Shown: piece after piece, positions 1 to 8,195 of the stretch
How positions within the stretch are numbered: the first letter of the stretch is position 1
Layout: each line of letters begins with the position of its first letter
Source: Variovorax beijingensis
Lineage (GTDB): Bacteria > Pseudomonadota > Gammaproteobacteria > Burkholderiales > Burkholderiaceae_C
Reading direction: 5' to 3'
DNA length: 64,000 nucleotides
NCBI RefSeq assembly: GCF_003951285.1
Contig: NZ_RXFQ01000005.1
Location: 304,501-368,500, forward strand
Notes under the pieces: model-generated
Told to the model about the DNA's origin: nothing
Seen by the model: only the letters and a program-made list of their open reading frames with translations
Database searches by the model: none
Position numbers and translations under genes: made by a program

Positions 1-391
1 GCTGGTCTTCGTAGTAGGCGCCGGTGGAGATCGGATGGTGCGTGTCGTGCGCCTCGGCCACCACGTCGGCGATGGTGAGCTGCAGCTGGTGCGTCCAGAG
101 GCCGTCGGATTCGCCGACGCCCGCCAGGCCCAGCCGCGGCCCGAGGTACAGCAGGATGGCCGCGGTCTGTCCCACGACGATGTCGCCGTCGATCAGGAAC
201 GGCGGCGCGAAGGACGGGCGGACGATGTCCGGGTCGTCGAGCCGGTCGGCCAATGCGGACTCCCCGCCGCCCTTCGATTCAGGCAGCCGCGCCACGTCGA
301 CATAGTCCGCACCGGCCGCCTCGAGCGCGAGCCGCACGAATTCCCCGCGCCCCTGGATGGTGGGCCAGTAGTGGAGTTGATAGGTGGTCAT
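1..391 (-). CDS. Glutathione S-transferase, 3' end cut off by the window edge
   Basis: Only the first 130 codons are present; the gene runs off base 1. The protein begins MTTYQLHYWPTIQGRGEFVR, which has the thioredoxin-fold start of sigma/mu-like cytosolic GSTs (beta strand, then a helix carrying RGEFVRLALEAAG). A later IDGDIVVGQTAAILLYLG segment fits the glutathione-contacting loop and the Q(S/T)xAI motif that ends the N-terminal domain. Most of the C-terminal helical domain is missing from the window. The likely role is conjugating glutathione to an electrophile in the cytoplasm. The substrate cannot be read from this fragment. The call to the GST superfamily is firm, the class is not. Confidence 0.85.
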   Translation of the reverse strand, partial: MTTYQLHYWPTIQGRGEFVRLALEAAGADYVDVARLPESKGGGESALADRLDDPDIVRPSFAPPFLIDGDIVVGQTAAILLYLGPRLGLAGVGESDGLWTHQLQLTIADVVAEAHDTHHPISTGAYYEDQ

Positions 392-445
392 GCAGCCATG
401 GTGTCAGGCTCCGCATGCCCCTGCAACCGCCCCGCTCATAGGCCC

Positions 446-1078
446 TCAGAGCCCCTCGGCAAGCTCCATGGCCCGGCGCCTGGCCTCGGCCCTGGCGCCG
501 GCATCGACCTCCGGCCCCGTCAGCGTCTTCTCGACCACCACGGAGCGCACCTCGCGCACGCCGACGAAGCGCAGCCAGGTCTCGATGTAGGGCAGCTGGA
601 AGTCGAGCGCGTGCGCGGAGCCGTCCTTGCCCAAGGGGTAGTCCAGGCCCCTCGCGCACACCACCGTCGCGCGCCGCGTCTGCAGCATGCCCGACAGGCC
701 CGAGGCGTCGAAGCGGAACAGCACGTCCTTGTGCGACACCAAGTCGATCAGGTGCTTCAGCTTGTAGGGAATGCCGAAGTTCCACAGCGGCATCGCCAGC
801 ACGATGTGGTCCGCGGCGTGGAAAGGCGCGGCAATGCGCCGGACCTCGTCCCAGGCCACTTGCTGGGCATCGGTCAGCGGCACGCCGTTGATGCCGGCGT
901 ACTTGGCGTCGAGCATGTCCTGCGACAGCTCCGGCAGCTGCATCGTCCAGGGGTTCAGCGTGGTGACATGGCAGGCCGGGTGGATGCGCCTCACTTCGTC
1001 GATGAAGGCGCCGGCCACTTCGATGCTGGCGGAACGCGTCTTCCTGGGCGAGGTCTCGATGTAAAGCAGTTCTTTCAT
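446..1078 (-). CDS. azoR: FMN-dependent NADH-azoreductase
   Basis: A 210-residue flavodoxin-fold quinone/azo reductase of the AzoR family, which reduces quinones or azo bonds with NADH through bound FMN. The N-terminus has the FMN-phosphate loop TSPRKTRSAS (about residues 7-16), and MPLWNFGIP (96-104) is the family flavin-contact motif. Length matches the family (about 200 residues). I chose the ATG at 1078 because the protein homology starts at MKELLYIETSP; the upstream in-frame ATG at 1159 would run through the divergent promoter. It is transcribed divergently from the LysR gene at 1184, which is its probable regulator. Such pairs often respond to quinone or electrophile stress; that part is inference. 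Confidence 0.88.
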   Translation of the reverse strand: MKELLYIETSPRKTRSASIEVAGAFIDEVRRIHPACHVTTLNPWTMQLPELSQDMLDAKYAGINGVPLTDAQQVAWDEVRRIAAPFHAADHIVLAMPLWNFGIPYKLKHLIDLVSHKDVLFRFDASGLSGMLQTRRATVVCARGLDYPLGKDGSAHALDFQLPYIETWLRFVGVREVRSVVVEKTLTGPEVDAGARAEARRRAMELAEGL

Positions 1079-1158
1079 GGCGCGCAGAGGGTGAGTGGTT
1101 CGGAACGCCGAGGCTAGGCAGCACGGACCCTGCACACAAGCAACATAATTTGCAGCCA

Positions 1159-1179
1159 TTCAGAACGAATTTCACTGAA
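1159..1179. promoter_or_regulatory. LysR-type T-N11-A operator
   Basis: TTCAG, eleven bases, then CTGAA: an inverted repeat of the T-N11-A form that LysR-family regulators bind. It lies between the divergent azoreductase and LysR genes, four bases before the LysR start codon. It probably serves autoregulation of the LysR gene and control of azoR. The symmetry is seen directly; the function is inferred. Confidence 0.55.
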
Positions 1180-1183
1180 ACCC

Positions 1184-2071
1184 ATGCTCGACTCCCAACA
1201 GCTGCGCGCCTTCGTTTCGGTGGCCGACCATGGCAGCGTGACGCGCGCGGCCGATGCCATGCACCTGACGCAATCGGCCGTGAGCGCGCAGATCCGGCGG
1301 CTCGAAGAGCAGCTGGGCTGCCGCGTCTTCGACCGCACCACCCGCTCGCTGCAGCTCACGGCCCAGGGCAGCGTGCTGCTGAGCTATGCGAGGAGCATCC
1401 TCGAGCTGCAGCAGCAGGCGGTCTCGCGGCTTGCGGCGCCGCGCCATGCGCCGGCCACGCTGCGCCTCGGATGCTCGGAGGGGTTTCCCAGCGAATGGCT
1501 GTTCGCCGCGCTCGCGGGCTTTCGCCAGCGCAGGCCCGATGTGCATGTGGAAATCAGCTGCGGCATCAGCACGGTGCTGGCCAAGCAGGTGCGGCAGCGC
1601 TCGCTCGACCTGATGGTGGGCACGGTCTGCGACGCCGGCAGCGACACCGAAACGCTCTGGATGGAGCCGCTGGTGTGGACCTTTTCGGCAAAGGCGCTGC
1701 TCGACCCCGATGCGCCCGCCCCGCTCGCGTTCCTGTCGGAGCCCTGCCCGTTCCGCGAAGCCGCGCTCGCCTCGCTGGCCGGGCACGGCACGACGAACTG
1801 GCAGGTCGTGCTGACCGCGCAGGGCTCGGGCGCACTGGTGGCCGCGGCGGCCGCCGGCCTGGCGATCACCGTGCTGACGCCTTCGGGCATGCCGCCCCTG
1901 CTGCGCTCCATTCCGCCGGGCAGCTTCCTGCCGCCGCTGCCGCCTGCGCGCTTCGTGATCCAGCGCGCCGAAGGGAGCAGCGCGCCGGAGCCGCTGGCGG
2001 CGCTGGTCGACGAGGTGCGCGAGGCCTGCTTCAGGTGGCGCGGGGCGCATGCGGGAGCGCTCGACGCGTAG
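1184..2071 (+). CDS. LysR-family transcriptional regulator (azoR-linked)
   Basis: A 295-residue LysR-type regulator. The N-terminal winged helix-turn-helix covers roughly residues 1-60, with VTRAADAMHLTQSAVSAQIR as the recognition element, followed by the linker helix. A periplasmic-binding-protein-like effector domain fills residues about 90-290 (TLRLGCSEGFPSEWLF onward). Length is normal for the family. It is divergent from the azoreductase gene with a 105-base intergenic region holding a T-N11-A palindrome, so it most likely controls that gene. The co-inducer is unknown. The ATG at 1184 directly precedes the conserved MLDSQQLRAFV start. Confidence 0.88.
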   Translation: MLDSQQLRAFVSVADHGSVTRAADAMHLTQSAVSAQIRRLEEQLGCRVFDRTTRSLQLTAQGSVLLSYARSILELQQQAVSRLAAPRHAPATLRLGCSEGFPSEWLFAALAGFRQRRPDVHVEISCGISTVLAKQVRQRSLDLMVGTVCDAGSDTETLWMEPLVWTFSAKALLDPDAPAPLAFLSEPCPFREAALASLAGHGTTNWQVVLTAQGSGALVAAAAAGLAITVLTPSGMPPLLRSIPPGSFLPPLPPARFVIQRAEGSSAPEPLAALVDEVREACFRWRGAHAGALDA

Positions 2072-2097
2072 CGCCGCGCCCCCGGCTCGCTTGCTGG

Positions 2098-3099
2098 CTA
2101 CTCGGCCGTGATCCCCGCCTTGCGCACCACCTCGCCAAACTTGACGAGGCGCTCGGACATCATCTTCTCGAAGGCGGCGGGCGTCATTTCCTCGGGCGCG
2201 ATCACGCCGCGCTCCTTGAGGCTGGCCTGCATGGCCGGCGACGTGGCCACCTGGCGCACGGCCTTGTACAGCGTCTGCACGATGGCGTCCGGCGTGCCGC
2301 CCGGGGCGGCCAGGCCCGTCCACGAGCTGAGGTTGAGCTGCGGGTAGCCCACTTCGGCCATGGTGGGCACGTCGGGCAATTGCGGCAGGCGCTGGTCGGC
2401 CGCCACGGCGAGCGCGCGCACCCTGCCGGCCTGCACGTGCGGCAGCATGATCACCAGGTTGTCGAGGATGAACTGCACCTCGTTGGCCAGCACCGCCGTG
2501 ATCAGCGGCGTGCCACCACGGTAGGGAATGTGCGTGGTGAACACGCCCGTGGCAGCCTTGAGCATCTCCACGTTGAGCTGGCCCATGCTGCCCACGCCAC
2601 CGCTGCCGTAGTTGAGCTTGCCGGGGTTCTTCTTCGCGTAGTCGATGAACTCCTTGAAGCTCTTGATGGGCAGGCTCGAATGCACCACCAGCGCATTGGG
2701 CTGGCGGCCCAGGATGGCGATGTTCTCGAAATCCTTGATGGGGTCGTAGCCCACCTTGGGCTGCGTGAGCGGGTTGGCCAGGTGGCTGCTCTGCGACGAC
2801 ACCACCAGCGTGTAGCCGTCGGGCTTGGCGCGCGCCACCATCTGCGACGCCACCGAGCCGCCCGCGCCGGCGCGGTTCTCCACCACGATGGGCACGCCCA
2901 GCACGCTCGACAGCGGCTCCGAATACTGGCGCGCCATGATGTCCACCGACCCGCCCGGAGGGAACGGCACCACGAGCGTGATGGGGCGCGAGGGGAACTT
3001 GTCGTCGGCGGCGTGCGCCGCCAGCGGAGCCAGGCCCGCAAGGCCAAGCCCCAGGCCGGCGTTGAGGATGTGGCGGCGAGTGGGTTGTGTGGGGTGCAT
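2098..3099 (-). CDS. Bug-family tripartite tricarboxylate transporter binding protein
   Basis: A 333-residue periplasmic solute-binding protein of the Bug/TctC family. The N-terminus has a twin-arginine-like signal (TRRHILNAGLGLGLAGLAPL, then AHA before the mature DDKFPSRPITLVVPFPPGG). The IxxVVPFPPGG(S/P)xD segment is the family signature near the ligand site. The homologous region starts at MHPTQ, so I chose the ATG at 3099 over the one seven codons upstream. It lies 25 bases after the M20 peptidase and probably shares its transcript. No TctA or TctB membrane subunit is in the window, which is normal for the many orphan Bug genes of Burkholderiales. The ligand may be the peptidase's substrate or product; that is inference. 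Confidence 0.9.
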   Translation of the reverse strand: MHPTQPTRRHILNAGLGLGLAGLAPLAAHAADDKFPSRPITLVVPFPPGGSVDIMARQYSEPLSSVLGVPIVVENRAGAGGSVASQMVARAKPDGYTLVVSSQSSHLANPLTQPKVGYDPIKDFENIAILGRQPNALVVHSSLPIKSFKEFIDYAKKNPGKLNYGSGGVGSMGQLNVEMLKAATGVFTTHIPYRGGTPLITAVLANEVQFILDNLVIMLPHVQAGRVRALAVAADQRLPQLPDVPTMAEVGYPQLNLSSWTGLAAPGGTPDAIVQTLYKAVRQVATSPAMQASLKERGVIAPEEMTPAAFEKMMSERLVKFGEVVRKAGITAE

Positions 3100-3124
3100 G
3101 GAATCTGCTCTCGAAGGCAAAAAA

Positions 3125-4294
3125 TCAGGGGTGGTCGAAGATGGCCAGCGCCACGGCCTGGGCGCGCGGCACGAAGGTGGCGAGCTCGCAGTACTCGCGC
3201 TCGGTGTGCGCGTGCCCGCCCACGGGGCCGGTGCCGCACAGCGTCGGTGCGCCCACCGAGGCGGTCAGGCCGCTGTCGGCCGCGCCGCCCGTGAACTCTC
3301 CCTGCACCTCGAAGCCCAGTGCCTTGGCGCCGCGCTGGTAAAGCGCCAGCAGTTCGTCGGGCGTGGGCTTCATGGGCATGGTGCGGCGCGCTTCGGTGAC
3401 GCGGCCCCTGGTGCGCGGCACGGACTCTTCCTCGACGATGGCGCGCACCTTCGCGAGCAGCTCGTCCGGATCGGTGTCCGAGGTGAAGCGCATGTCCAGC
3501 TCGGCCTTGGCGTGCGGCGCCACCATGTTGGGCACGATGCCGCCGTGCACCACGCCCACGTTGGCGGTGACGCCCGTGGCCGGGTCGGTCAGGGCATGCA
3601 GCGCGAGCGTCTTGCGGGCCAGCGCCTCGATCGCGCTGGCGCCGGCCGCGTGGTTGATGCCCGCATGGGCGGCGACGCCCTCGACCTCGAACTCCACCAC
3701 CATCGAGCCCTTGCGGCTGGTGACGAGGTTGCCGCTGACGCGGCCCGGTTCGGCGTTGAGCACCGCCCGCGCGCCGCGCGCCTTGGCCATGATGCGGTCG
3801 CGCGTGGCGGCCGAGCCGATCTCTTCGTCGCACGAGAAGAACAGCTGCAGCGGCGCCTTCAGCCCGCCGCAGCGCGCAAAAGCCTCGGCCACGAACACGT
3901 TCATCACCAGGCCCGACTTCATGTCGGCCACGCCGGGACCGTAGGCGCGCCCGTCTTCCACGCGGAAAGGCCGGCGCGCCGCGGTGCCCGCCGGGTACAC
4001 GGTGTCCATGTGTCCCATGAGCAGGATCGGCGCGCCCTCGGCGGGCCCGGGCACCTGCGCGTGCAGCAGCACGCCATAGCCCGGCACGGGCTCGAACTGC
4101 ACCGCCACGCCGGCCGCTTCCAGGCGCTCGCGCAGTGCCGTGGCCACGGCGGTCACGCCCGCTTCGTTGCGGCTGCCGCTGTCGATGTCGACCACTTTCT
4201 GCAACAGCTCTTGCATGGCCTGCGCCTGGCCGGCCAGCCAGTCCAGGATGCGCGTTCGCAGCTGCGAGCGGCTCTCTTCAAGGGTATCCTGCAT
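3125..4294 (-). CDS. M20-family metallopeptidase (carboxypeptidase G2-like)
   Basis: A 389-residue zinc-dependent M20 hydrolase of the glutamate carboxypeptidase/CPG2 type, which releases an amino acid from an N-acyl or peptide bond. Metal ligands and catalytic residues are visible: H95-x-D97 (GHMDTVYP), D124 (GPGVADMKSG), E157/E158 (CDEEIG) and E182 (NAEPG), with a C-terminal GHAHTE histidine. The dimerisation domain lies between. No signal peptide is seen, so it is cytoplasmic. It heads a two-gene operon with the Bug binding protein and is divergent from an RpiR regulator, which suggests import and hydrolysis of one class of N-acylated or amino-sugar-like compound. The exact substrate is unknown. 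Confidence 0.88.
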   Translation of the reverse strand: MQDTLEESRSQLRTRILDWLAGQAQAMQELLQKVVDIDSGSRNEAGVTAVATALRERLEAAGVAVQFEPVPGYGVLLHAQVPGPAEGAPILLMGHMDTVYPAGTAARRPFRVEDGRAYGPGVADMKSGLVMNVFVAEAFARCGGLKAPLQLFFSCDEEIGSAATRDRIMAKARGARAVLNAEPGRVSGNLVTSRKGSMVVEFEVEGVAAHAGINHAAGASAIEALARKTLALHALTDPATGVTANVGVVHGGIVPNMVAPHAKAELDMRFTSDTDPDELLAKVRAIVEEESVPRTRGRVTEARRTMPMKPTPDELLALYQRGAKALGFEVQGEFTGGAADSGLTASVGAPTLCGTGPVGGHAHTEREYCELATFVPRAQAVALAIFDHP

Positions 4295-4346
4295 CTTCGT
4301 CCTTCGATGAACCCCGCGGCGCCGGGGTGAAATTTGGGCCGCAGTG

Positions 4347-4375
4347 TTGCATGCGTTGCCGATGTTTGCAATACT
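4347..4375 (+). promoter_or_regulatory. Candidate promoter and palindrome for the RpiR gene
   Basis: TTGCAT (4347-4352) and AATACT (4370-4375) are separated by 17 bases and could be the -35 and -10 boxes of the downstream rpiR-type gene, which has a short leader. TTGCA and TGCAA (4367-4371) also form an inverted repeat across the same stretch and may be the operator. Both readings are guesses from sequence. Confidence 0.3.
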
Positions 4376-4396
4376 TTTTTCATAAAAGAGGCATCA

Positions 4397-5335
4397 ATGA
4401 AATCATCATTGCAAGAATCCGCGGGCTTGCTCACCGAGCGCCTGGCCCGCCAGGGCGGCGAGCTCACGGCCAGCGAACGCGCCCTGGCCGAGGCCCTGGG
4501 GCGCGACTATCCGCACGCATTGCTCGAATCCGCCACCGCCCTGGCCGCGCACAACGGCACCAGCGCCTCCACCGTGGTGCGGCTGTTCGCCAAGCTGGGC
4601 TACGCGAGCTATGCCGAGGCGCAGCGCGAAGCGCGCGCGGAAGTCACCGCGCTGCTGCAGACCGCCGGGCAGCGCGCCCCCGTGACCATCGGCACCCGGC
4701 GCAGCCTGCAGCAGTGCGTGGACGACGCCCTGCTGCACGACCAGCACAACATCACCGCCACGCGCGACGGCCTGGACATGGCGGCGTTCGAGGCCATGGC
4801 CACGCGCATTGCCAAGGGCAAGGGGCGCCTCTTCGTGCTGGCGCAGATCAACAGCGCGCCCGTGGCGGCCTGGCTGGCCCTGCACCTCAACATGTGCCGC
4901 CCCGGCGTGCACGAGCTGGGCGCGGGCGCGGTGACCGCCACCGACCAGCTGCTGTGGATCCAGCCCGAAGACGCCCTGCTGGCCTTCAGCATCCGCCGCT
5001 ATTCCAGCGGGCCGGTGAATGTGGCGCGGCGCTTTCGCGAAGCGGGCGCGCAGGTGCTGGCCATCACCGACAGCGCCACCGCGCCGCTGGCCGCGCTGGC
5101 GCACCACCGGGTGCAGGTGCGCACGTCCAACGCATCGCCGTTCGATTCCTACACGGCGGCGTTCTTTGTCTGCAACGCGCTGGTGTCGGCCGTGGCGCAG
5201 TTGCGGCACGAGGCGGTGCCGCAGGTGCTGGCGCGGCGCGACCAGCTGTGGAAGGACGTGGAGGCGTCGCAGCTCATCGTGGATGAGGCGCCTGGGCGTT
5301 CAGGGCCCGCGCGGCGCAAGGCGGGCAAGGGGTAG
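4397..5335 (+). CDS. RpiR/MurR-family transcriptional regulator with SIS domain
   Basis: A 312-residue regulator. The N-terminal HTH_6 domain (about residues 1-80) contains the typical HNGTSASTVVRLFAKLGYAS recognition region, and a SIS sugar-isomerase-like domain follows (about 130-260, with FVLAQINSAPVAAWLALHL and VLAITDSATAPLAALA). SIS domains normally bind phosphosugars or related effectors. An in-frame ATG upstream (4334) would add 21 residues with no similarity. The ATG at 4397 is preceded by AAAAGAGG and fits the family N-terminus. Divergent from the M20 peptidase and Bug operon, it is the likely regulator of both. The effector cannot be read from the sequence. Confidence 0.87.
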   Translation: MKSSLQESAGLLTERLARQGGELTASERALAEALGRDYPHALLESATALAAHNGTSASTVVRLFAKLGYASYAEAQREARAEVTALLQTAGQRAPVTIGTRRSLQQCVDDALLHDQHNITATRDGLDMAAFEAMATRIAKGKGRLFVLAQINSAPVAAWLALHLNMCRPGVHELGAGAVTATDQLLWIQPEDALLAFSIRRYSSGPVNVARRFREAGAQVLAITDSATAPLAALAHHRVQVRTSNASPFDSYTAAFFVCNALVSAVAQLRHEAVPQVLARRDQLWKDVEASQLIVDEAPGRSGPARRKAGKG

Positions 5336-5347
5336 GCGGGCAGGGAG

Positions 5348-6310
5348 TCAGGGCACGCGGTTGCGCTTCGGCGCCGGCCTGGCAGCCCTCTTCGCAAACA
5401 AGTCCTCGCACAATCCCCGAAGCCAGCGGTTGGCCGGGTCCTGGTGGTAGCGCGCATGCCAGTGCTGCTTGACGGTGAAGGGCGGGACCGGCACCGGGCA
5501 TTCGAACACCTTGAGCTCGCCGGTGCGCGCCAGCGTCTCGCCGATGTGGCGCGGTACCGTGGCAACCAGGTCCGTCGTCGACACGATGGCGGCCAGGCCC
5601 AGGAAGCCCGGAAGCTCCAGCAGGATGCGGCGCACCACGCGTTGCCGCAGCAAGGCCGCCTCCAGCAGCTGGACACCCGTGCCGCCAACGATGCCGACGT
5701 GCGCCTCCGCCTTGTAGTCGCGCAGGCTGAAGCCCTTGCCGCCGATGCGCGGGTGGCGTGCGTTGACCAGGCACACCCAATCCTGCGGATAAAGCACCTG
5801 CTGATAGAAGCCCGACTCCAGCCAGGGCACCAATCCGATGGCCAGGTCCGCCTGCCCGGATTGCAGCGCCTGCGCGCTTTGCTCGTCGATGCGTGCCGCT
5901 TCCAGCCGCACACCCGGCGCCACGGCGCGCACGTGCGCCAGCAACCGGGGCAGCAGCGTGATGTGGCTGGCGTCCGTCATGCAGATGCGAAAACGGCGCG
6001 TGGCACTGGATGGGTCGAAGGCCTGCGCGGGCGCGGCCAGACGCCGCAGCGAAGCCAGCGCTTCGCGCGCCGGCACGATCAGTTCCTCCGCGCGCGGCGT
6101 GGCCTGCATGCCGGCGGCCGTGCGCACGAACAGCTCATCCCCCAGCTGCCTGCGCAGGCGCCCGAGCCAGTTGCTCACCGTCGGCTGGCTCTGGCCGAGC
6201 TGCTCGGCGGCGCGGGTCACGCTGTTCGTGCTGTAGAGCAAGTCGAAGAGCCGCAGCAGCTTGACGCTGAGCAGCGCCGTGCCGTCATCGGTGTCGTCGT
6301 CGAGGTTCAT
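5348..6310 (-). CDS. LysR-family regulator of the adjacent catabolic operon
   Basis: A 320-residue LysR-type activator. The DNA-binding domain holds NSVTRAAEQLGQSQPTVSNW (about residues 29-48), and the effector-binding domain begins near residue 107 (FRICMTDASHITLLPRLLAH). The FRICMTDASHI(T/V) form resembles the NodD/NahR/PcpR subgroup, which often responds to aromatic or acidic metabolites. It is divergent from the six-gene operon at 6398-10707 with 87 bases between, so it is very probably its regulator. A weak palindrome, GGAATGTAGATCATTTC (6319-6335), lies between them. It ends 12 bases from the convergent RpiR gene. Confidence 0.88.
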   Translation of the reverse strand: MNLDDDTDDGTALLSVKLLRLFDLLYSTNSVTRAAEQLGQSQPTVSNWLGRLRRQLGDELFVRTAAGMQATPRAEELIVPAREALASLRRLAAPAQAFDPSSATRRFRICMTDASHITLLPRLLAHVRAVAPGVRLEAARIDEQSAQALQSGQADLAIGLVPWLESGFYQQVLYPQDWVCLVNARHPRIGGKGFSLRDYKAEAHVGIVGGTGVQLLEAALLRQRVVRRILLELPGFLGLAAIVSTTDLVATVPRHIGETLARTGELKVFECPVPVPPFTVKQHWHARYHQDPANRWLRGLCEDLFAKRAARPAPKRNRVP

Positions 6311-6397
6311 TTCAAAACGGAATGTAGATCATTTCAACCATGTCATGGACGGAATGAGGGTCGAAACCTATCGTTCAGGCATCCAACGGAGACACGC

Positions 6398-7327
6398 ATG
6401 AAGATCTACTTTCTTGGCGCCGGCGCACTGGGGTGCGCCATTGGCGGAACACTCGCGGCAGCAGGGTCCGACGTCACGCTGATCGACCCTTTCGAGGCGC
6501 ACGTCGACGCCATCAATCGCGATGGCCTTCGCATGAAGGACGCAGACACGGAGCGCGCCGTCAGGGTTCGCGCGACGCTGGACAGCAGCGGCCTCGAACC
6601 CGCCGACCTGGTGATCGTGCTGGTCAAGTCCTTCCATACGCGTTCGGCCATCGAAGGCGCCAAGGGCATCGTCGGACCCGGCACGGCCGTGATGTCGCTG
6701 CAGAACGGCATGGGCCACGAAGAGATCCTGTCCGAGGTGGTGGGCCGCGGGCATGTGCTGGCCGGCAAGACCTATGTCGGCGGCGTGCTGCTCGGCCCCG
6801 GCCGCATCATTGCCGGCACGCGAGGCAAGCGCACGGTGATCGGCGAGCTCGACGGCGCCATCAGCGAACGCGCCAACGCGATCGCCGCCGAGTTCGAGCG
6901 CGCCGGCCTGCCCTGCGAGGTCAGCGGCAACATCATGGGCGTGATGTGGGACAAGCTCCTCATCAACGTCTCCACGGGCGCGTTGAGCGCCATCACGGGG
7001 CAGGTCTACGGCAGCCTCTATGCGGTGCCGGAGATCGAAGCCACGGCCATCGCGGCAGTCGCCGAGGCCATGGCGGTGGCCAAGGCCGGCGGCGTGACCC
7101 TGTCGATCAGGCAACCGCGCGACGCCTGGGTGATGGCCGCCGAAGGCCTGCCGTACGAATTCAAGACCTCGATGCTGCAGAGCCTGGAGAAGGGGTCGAT
7201 CACCGAGATCGACTTCATCAACGGCTCGGTGGTGCGCAACGGCCACAAGTACAACGTGCCGACGCCGGTCAACCAGACGCTGGTCGCCGCCATCAAGGGC
7301 ATCGAGCGGCGCATGGAGGCGAAATAG
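6398..7327 (+). CDS. Ketopantoate reductase-like NAD(P)H dehydrogenase (PanE/ApbA family)
   Basis: A 309-residue two-domain dehydrogenase. The Rossmann motif GAGALGCAIGG is at residues 7-17. The C-terminal helical domain has WDKLLINVSTGALSAITG and SMLQSLEKGSITEIDFING, corresponding to the PanE catalytic lysine region and the substrate loop. True PanE normally reads N-x-x-x-N-P-L-T-A-L where this protein has INVSTGALSAI, so the substrate is probably another 2-oxo acid or 2-hydroxy acid, not ketopantoate. It is first in an operon with no pantothenate genes. The ATG at 6398 gives the correct Rossmann start. The stop abuts the next ATG with no gap. Confidence 0.82.
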   Translation: MKIYFLGAGALGCAIGGTLAAAGSDVTLIDPFEAHVDAINRDGLRMKDADTERAVRVRATLDSSGLEPADLVIVLVKSFHTRSAIEGAKGIVGPGTAVMSLQNGMGHEEILSEVVGRGHVLAGKTYVGGVLLGPGRIIAGTRGKRTVIGELDGAISERANAIAAEFERAGLPCEVSGNIMGVMWDKLLINVSTGALSAITGQVYGSLYAVPEIEATAIAAVAEAMAVAKAGGVTLSIRQPRDAWVMAAEGLPYEFKTSMLQSLEKGSITEIDFINGSVVRNGHKYNVPTPVNQTLVAAIKGIERRMEAK

Positions 7328-7714
7328 ATGAGCACCGCACCCAAAGCCTATGTCGAGCATGTCGCGATCTGGGTGAAGGACATCCACTGGCACATCAAGT
7401 TCTTCCACGACGTGTGCGGCATGACCATGCGCGAAGTGCAGGGCACGGTGGAGGAGCCGATCCAGTACTGGACGCTGGGCGGCATGCAGTTCATGGCCAA
7501 GCCCGACTACGCAGGCCCCGAGGGCCGCCTCGGCCACCTGGGCGTGATGTGCGAAGACCTCGAAGCCGCGCTCGCCGCGGCGCGCGCCTTCGGCGTCACC
7601 GAAATGCCGCAGGGCCGCAACTGGCTGCGCCTGCCCGACGGCCTCGCCGTCGAATTCATCCAGGCCAGTGCCGGCGCGGTCGCGCAGGCCCTGGCCGTCA
7701 ATCCCCGCGCCTGA
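7328..7714 (+). CDS. VOC-superfamily (glyoxalase/bleomycin-resistance fold) protein
   Basis: A 128-residue single VOC module pair. YVEHVAIWVKDIHWHIKFFH carries the first metal-ligand position, and the C-terminal LRLPDGLAVEFIQ has the usual final glutamate. Family members are small metal-dependent lyases, isomerases, epimerases or dioxygenases. Its start codon follows the stop of the reductase immediately, so the two are translated together. In this operon (CoA-transferase, hydratase, reductases) an epimerase or isomerase role is conceivable, but the sequence does not decide it. Confidence 0.8.
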   Translation: MSTAPKAYVEHVAIWVKDIHWHIKFFHDVCGMTMREVQGTVEEPIQYWTLGGMQFMAKPDYAGPEGRLGHLGVMCEDLEAALAAARAFGVTEMPQGRNWLRLPDGLAVEFIQASAGAVAQALAVNPRA

Positions 7715-7739
7715 ACAACCCATTCCACCGAGACACACC

Positions 7740-8195
7740 ATGACCACCATCGAAGACAAGTACTGGGACGACGCCGTCGTCGGCGAGGCGTGCATCAGCC
7801 CGCCCTACGAAGTGACCGAAGCCCGTGTGATGGCCTACGCGGACCTCACCGGCGACCACACGCCCGTGCACACCGACGAGGCCTATGCGCGCACCACGCC
7901 ATTCGGCACGCGCGTCGCGCACGGCCTGTTCGGCCTGTCGGTCGCCGACGGCCTCAAGACGAAGAGCGACATGCGCTTCATGCCCGGCATGTCGCTGGGC
8001 TGGGAATGGAGCTTCGTCGGGCCGATCAAGCTGGGCGATACGGTGCGCGTGAAGTTCCACGTCGGCACCAAGCGCGAATCGAAGAGCCGCCCGGGCTGGG
8101 GCATCCTGGTGCTGCCATCGGAGCTGATCAACCAGCGCGGCGAAGTGGTGCAAAAGGGCGAGCACCGCGTGATGGTGCCGCGGAGGTCGTCATGA
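7740..8195 (+). CDS. MaoC-like (R)-specific enoyl-CoA hydratase/dehydratase
   Basis: A 151-residue hot-dog-fold protein. The hydratase 2 motif is clear: YADLTGDHTPVHTDEAYA (residues about 38-55), where the Asp and His form the catalytic pair, followed by FGTRVAHGLFGLSVADGL. It hydrates or dehydrates a 2-enoyl or hydroxyacyl-CoA. A longer frame exists upstream, but MTTIEDKYWDD at 7740 is the family start. It overlaps the CoA-transferase gene by ATGA, so the pair is translationally coupled. That suggests its substrate is the CoA ester made by the next gene's enzyme. Confidence 0.88.
   Translation: MTTIEDKYWDDAVVGEACISPPYEVTEARVMAYADLTGDHTPVHTDEAYARTTPFGTRVAHGLFGLSVADGLKTKSDMRFMPGMSLGWEWSFVGPIKLGDTVRVKFHVGTKRESKSRPGWGILVLPSELINQRGEVVQKGEHRVMVPRRSS

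Noticed and set aside
35..1117. 360-codon plus-strand frame over the GST and azoreductase genes
   Set aside because: Both minus-strand genes have recognised active-site motifs; the plus frame has none.
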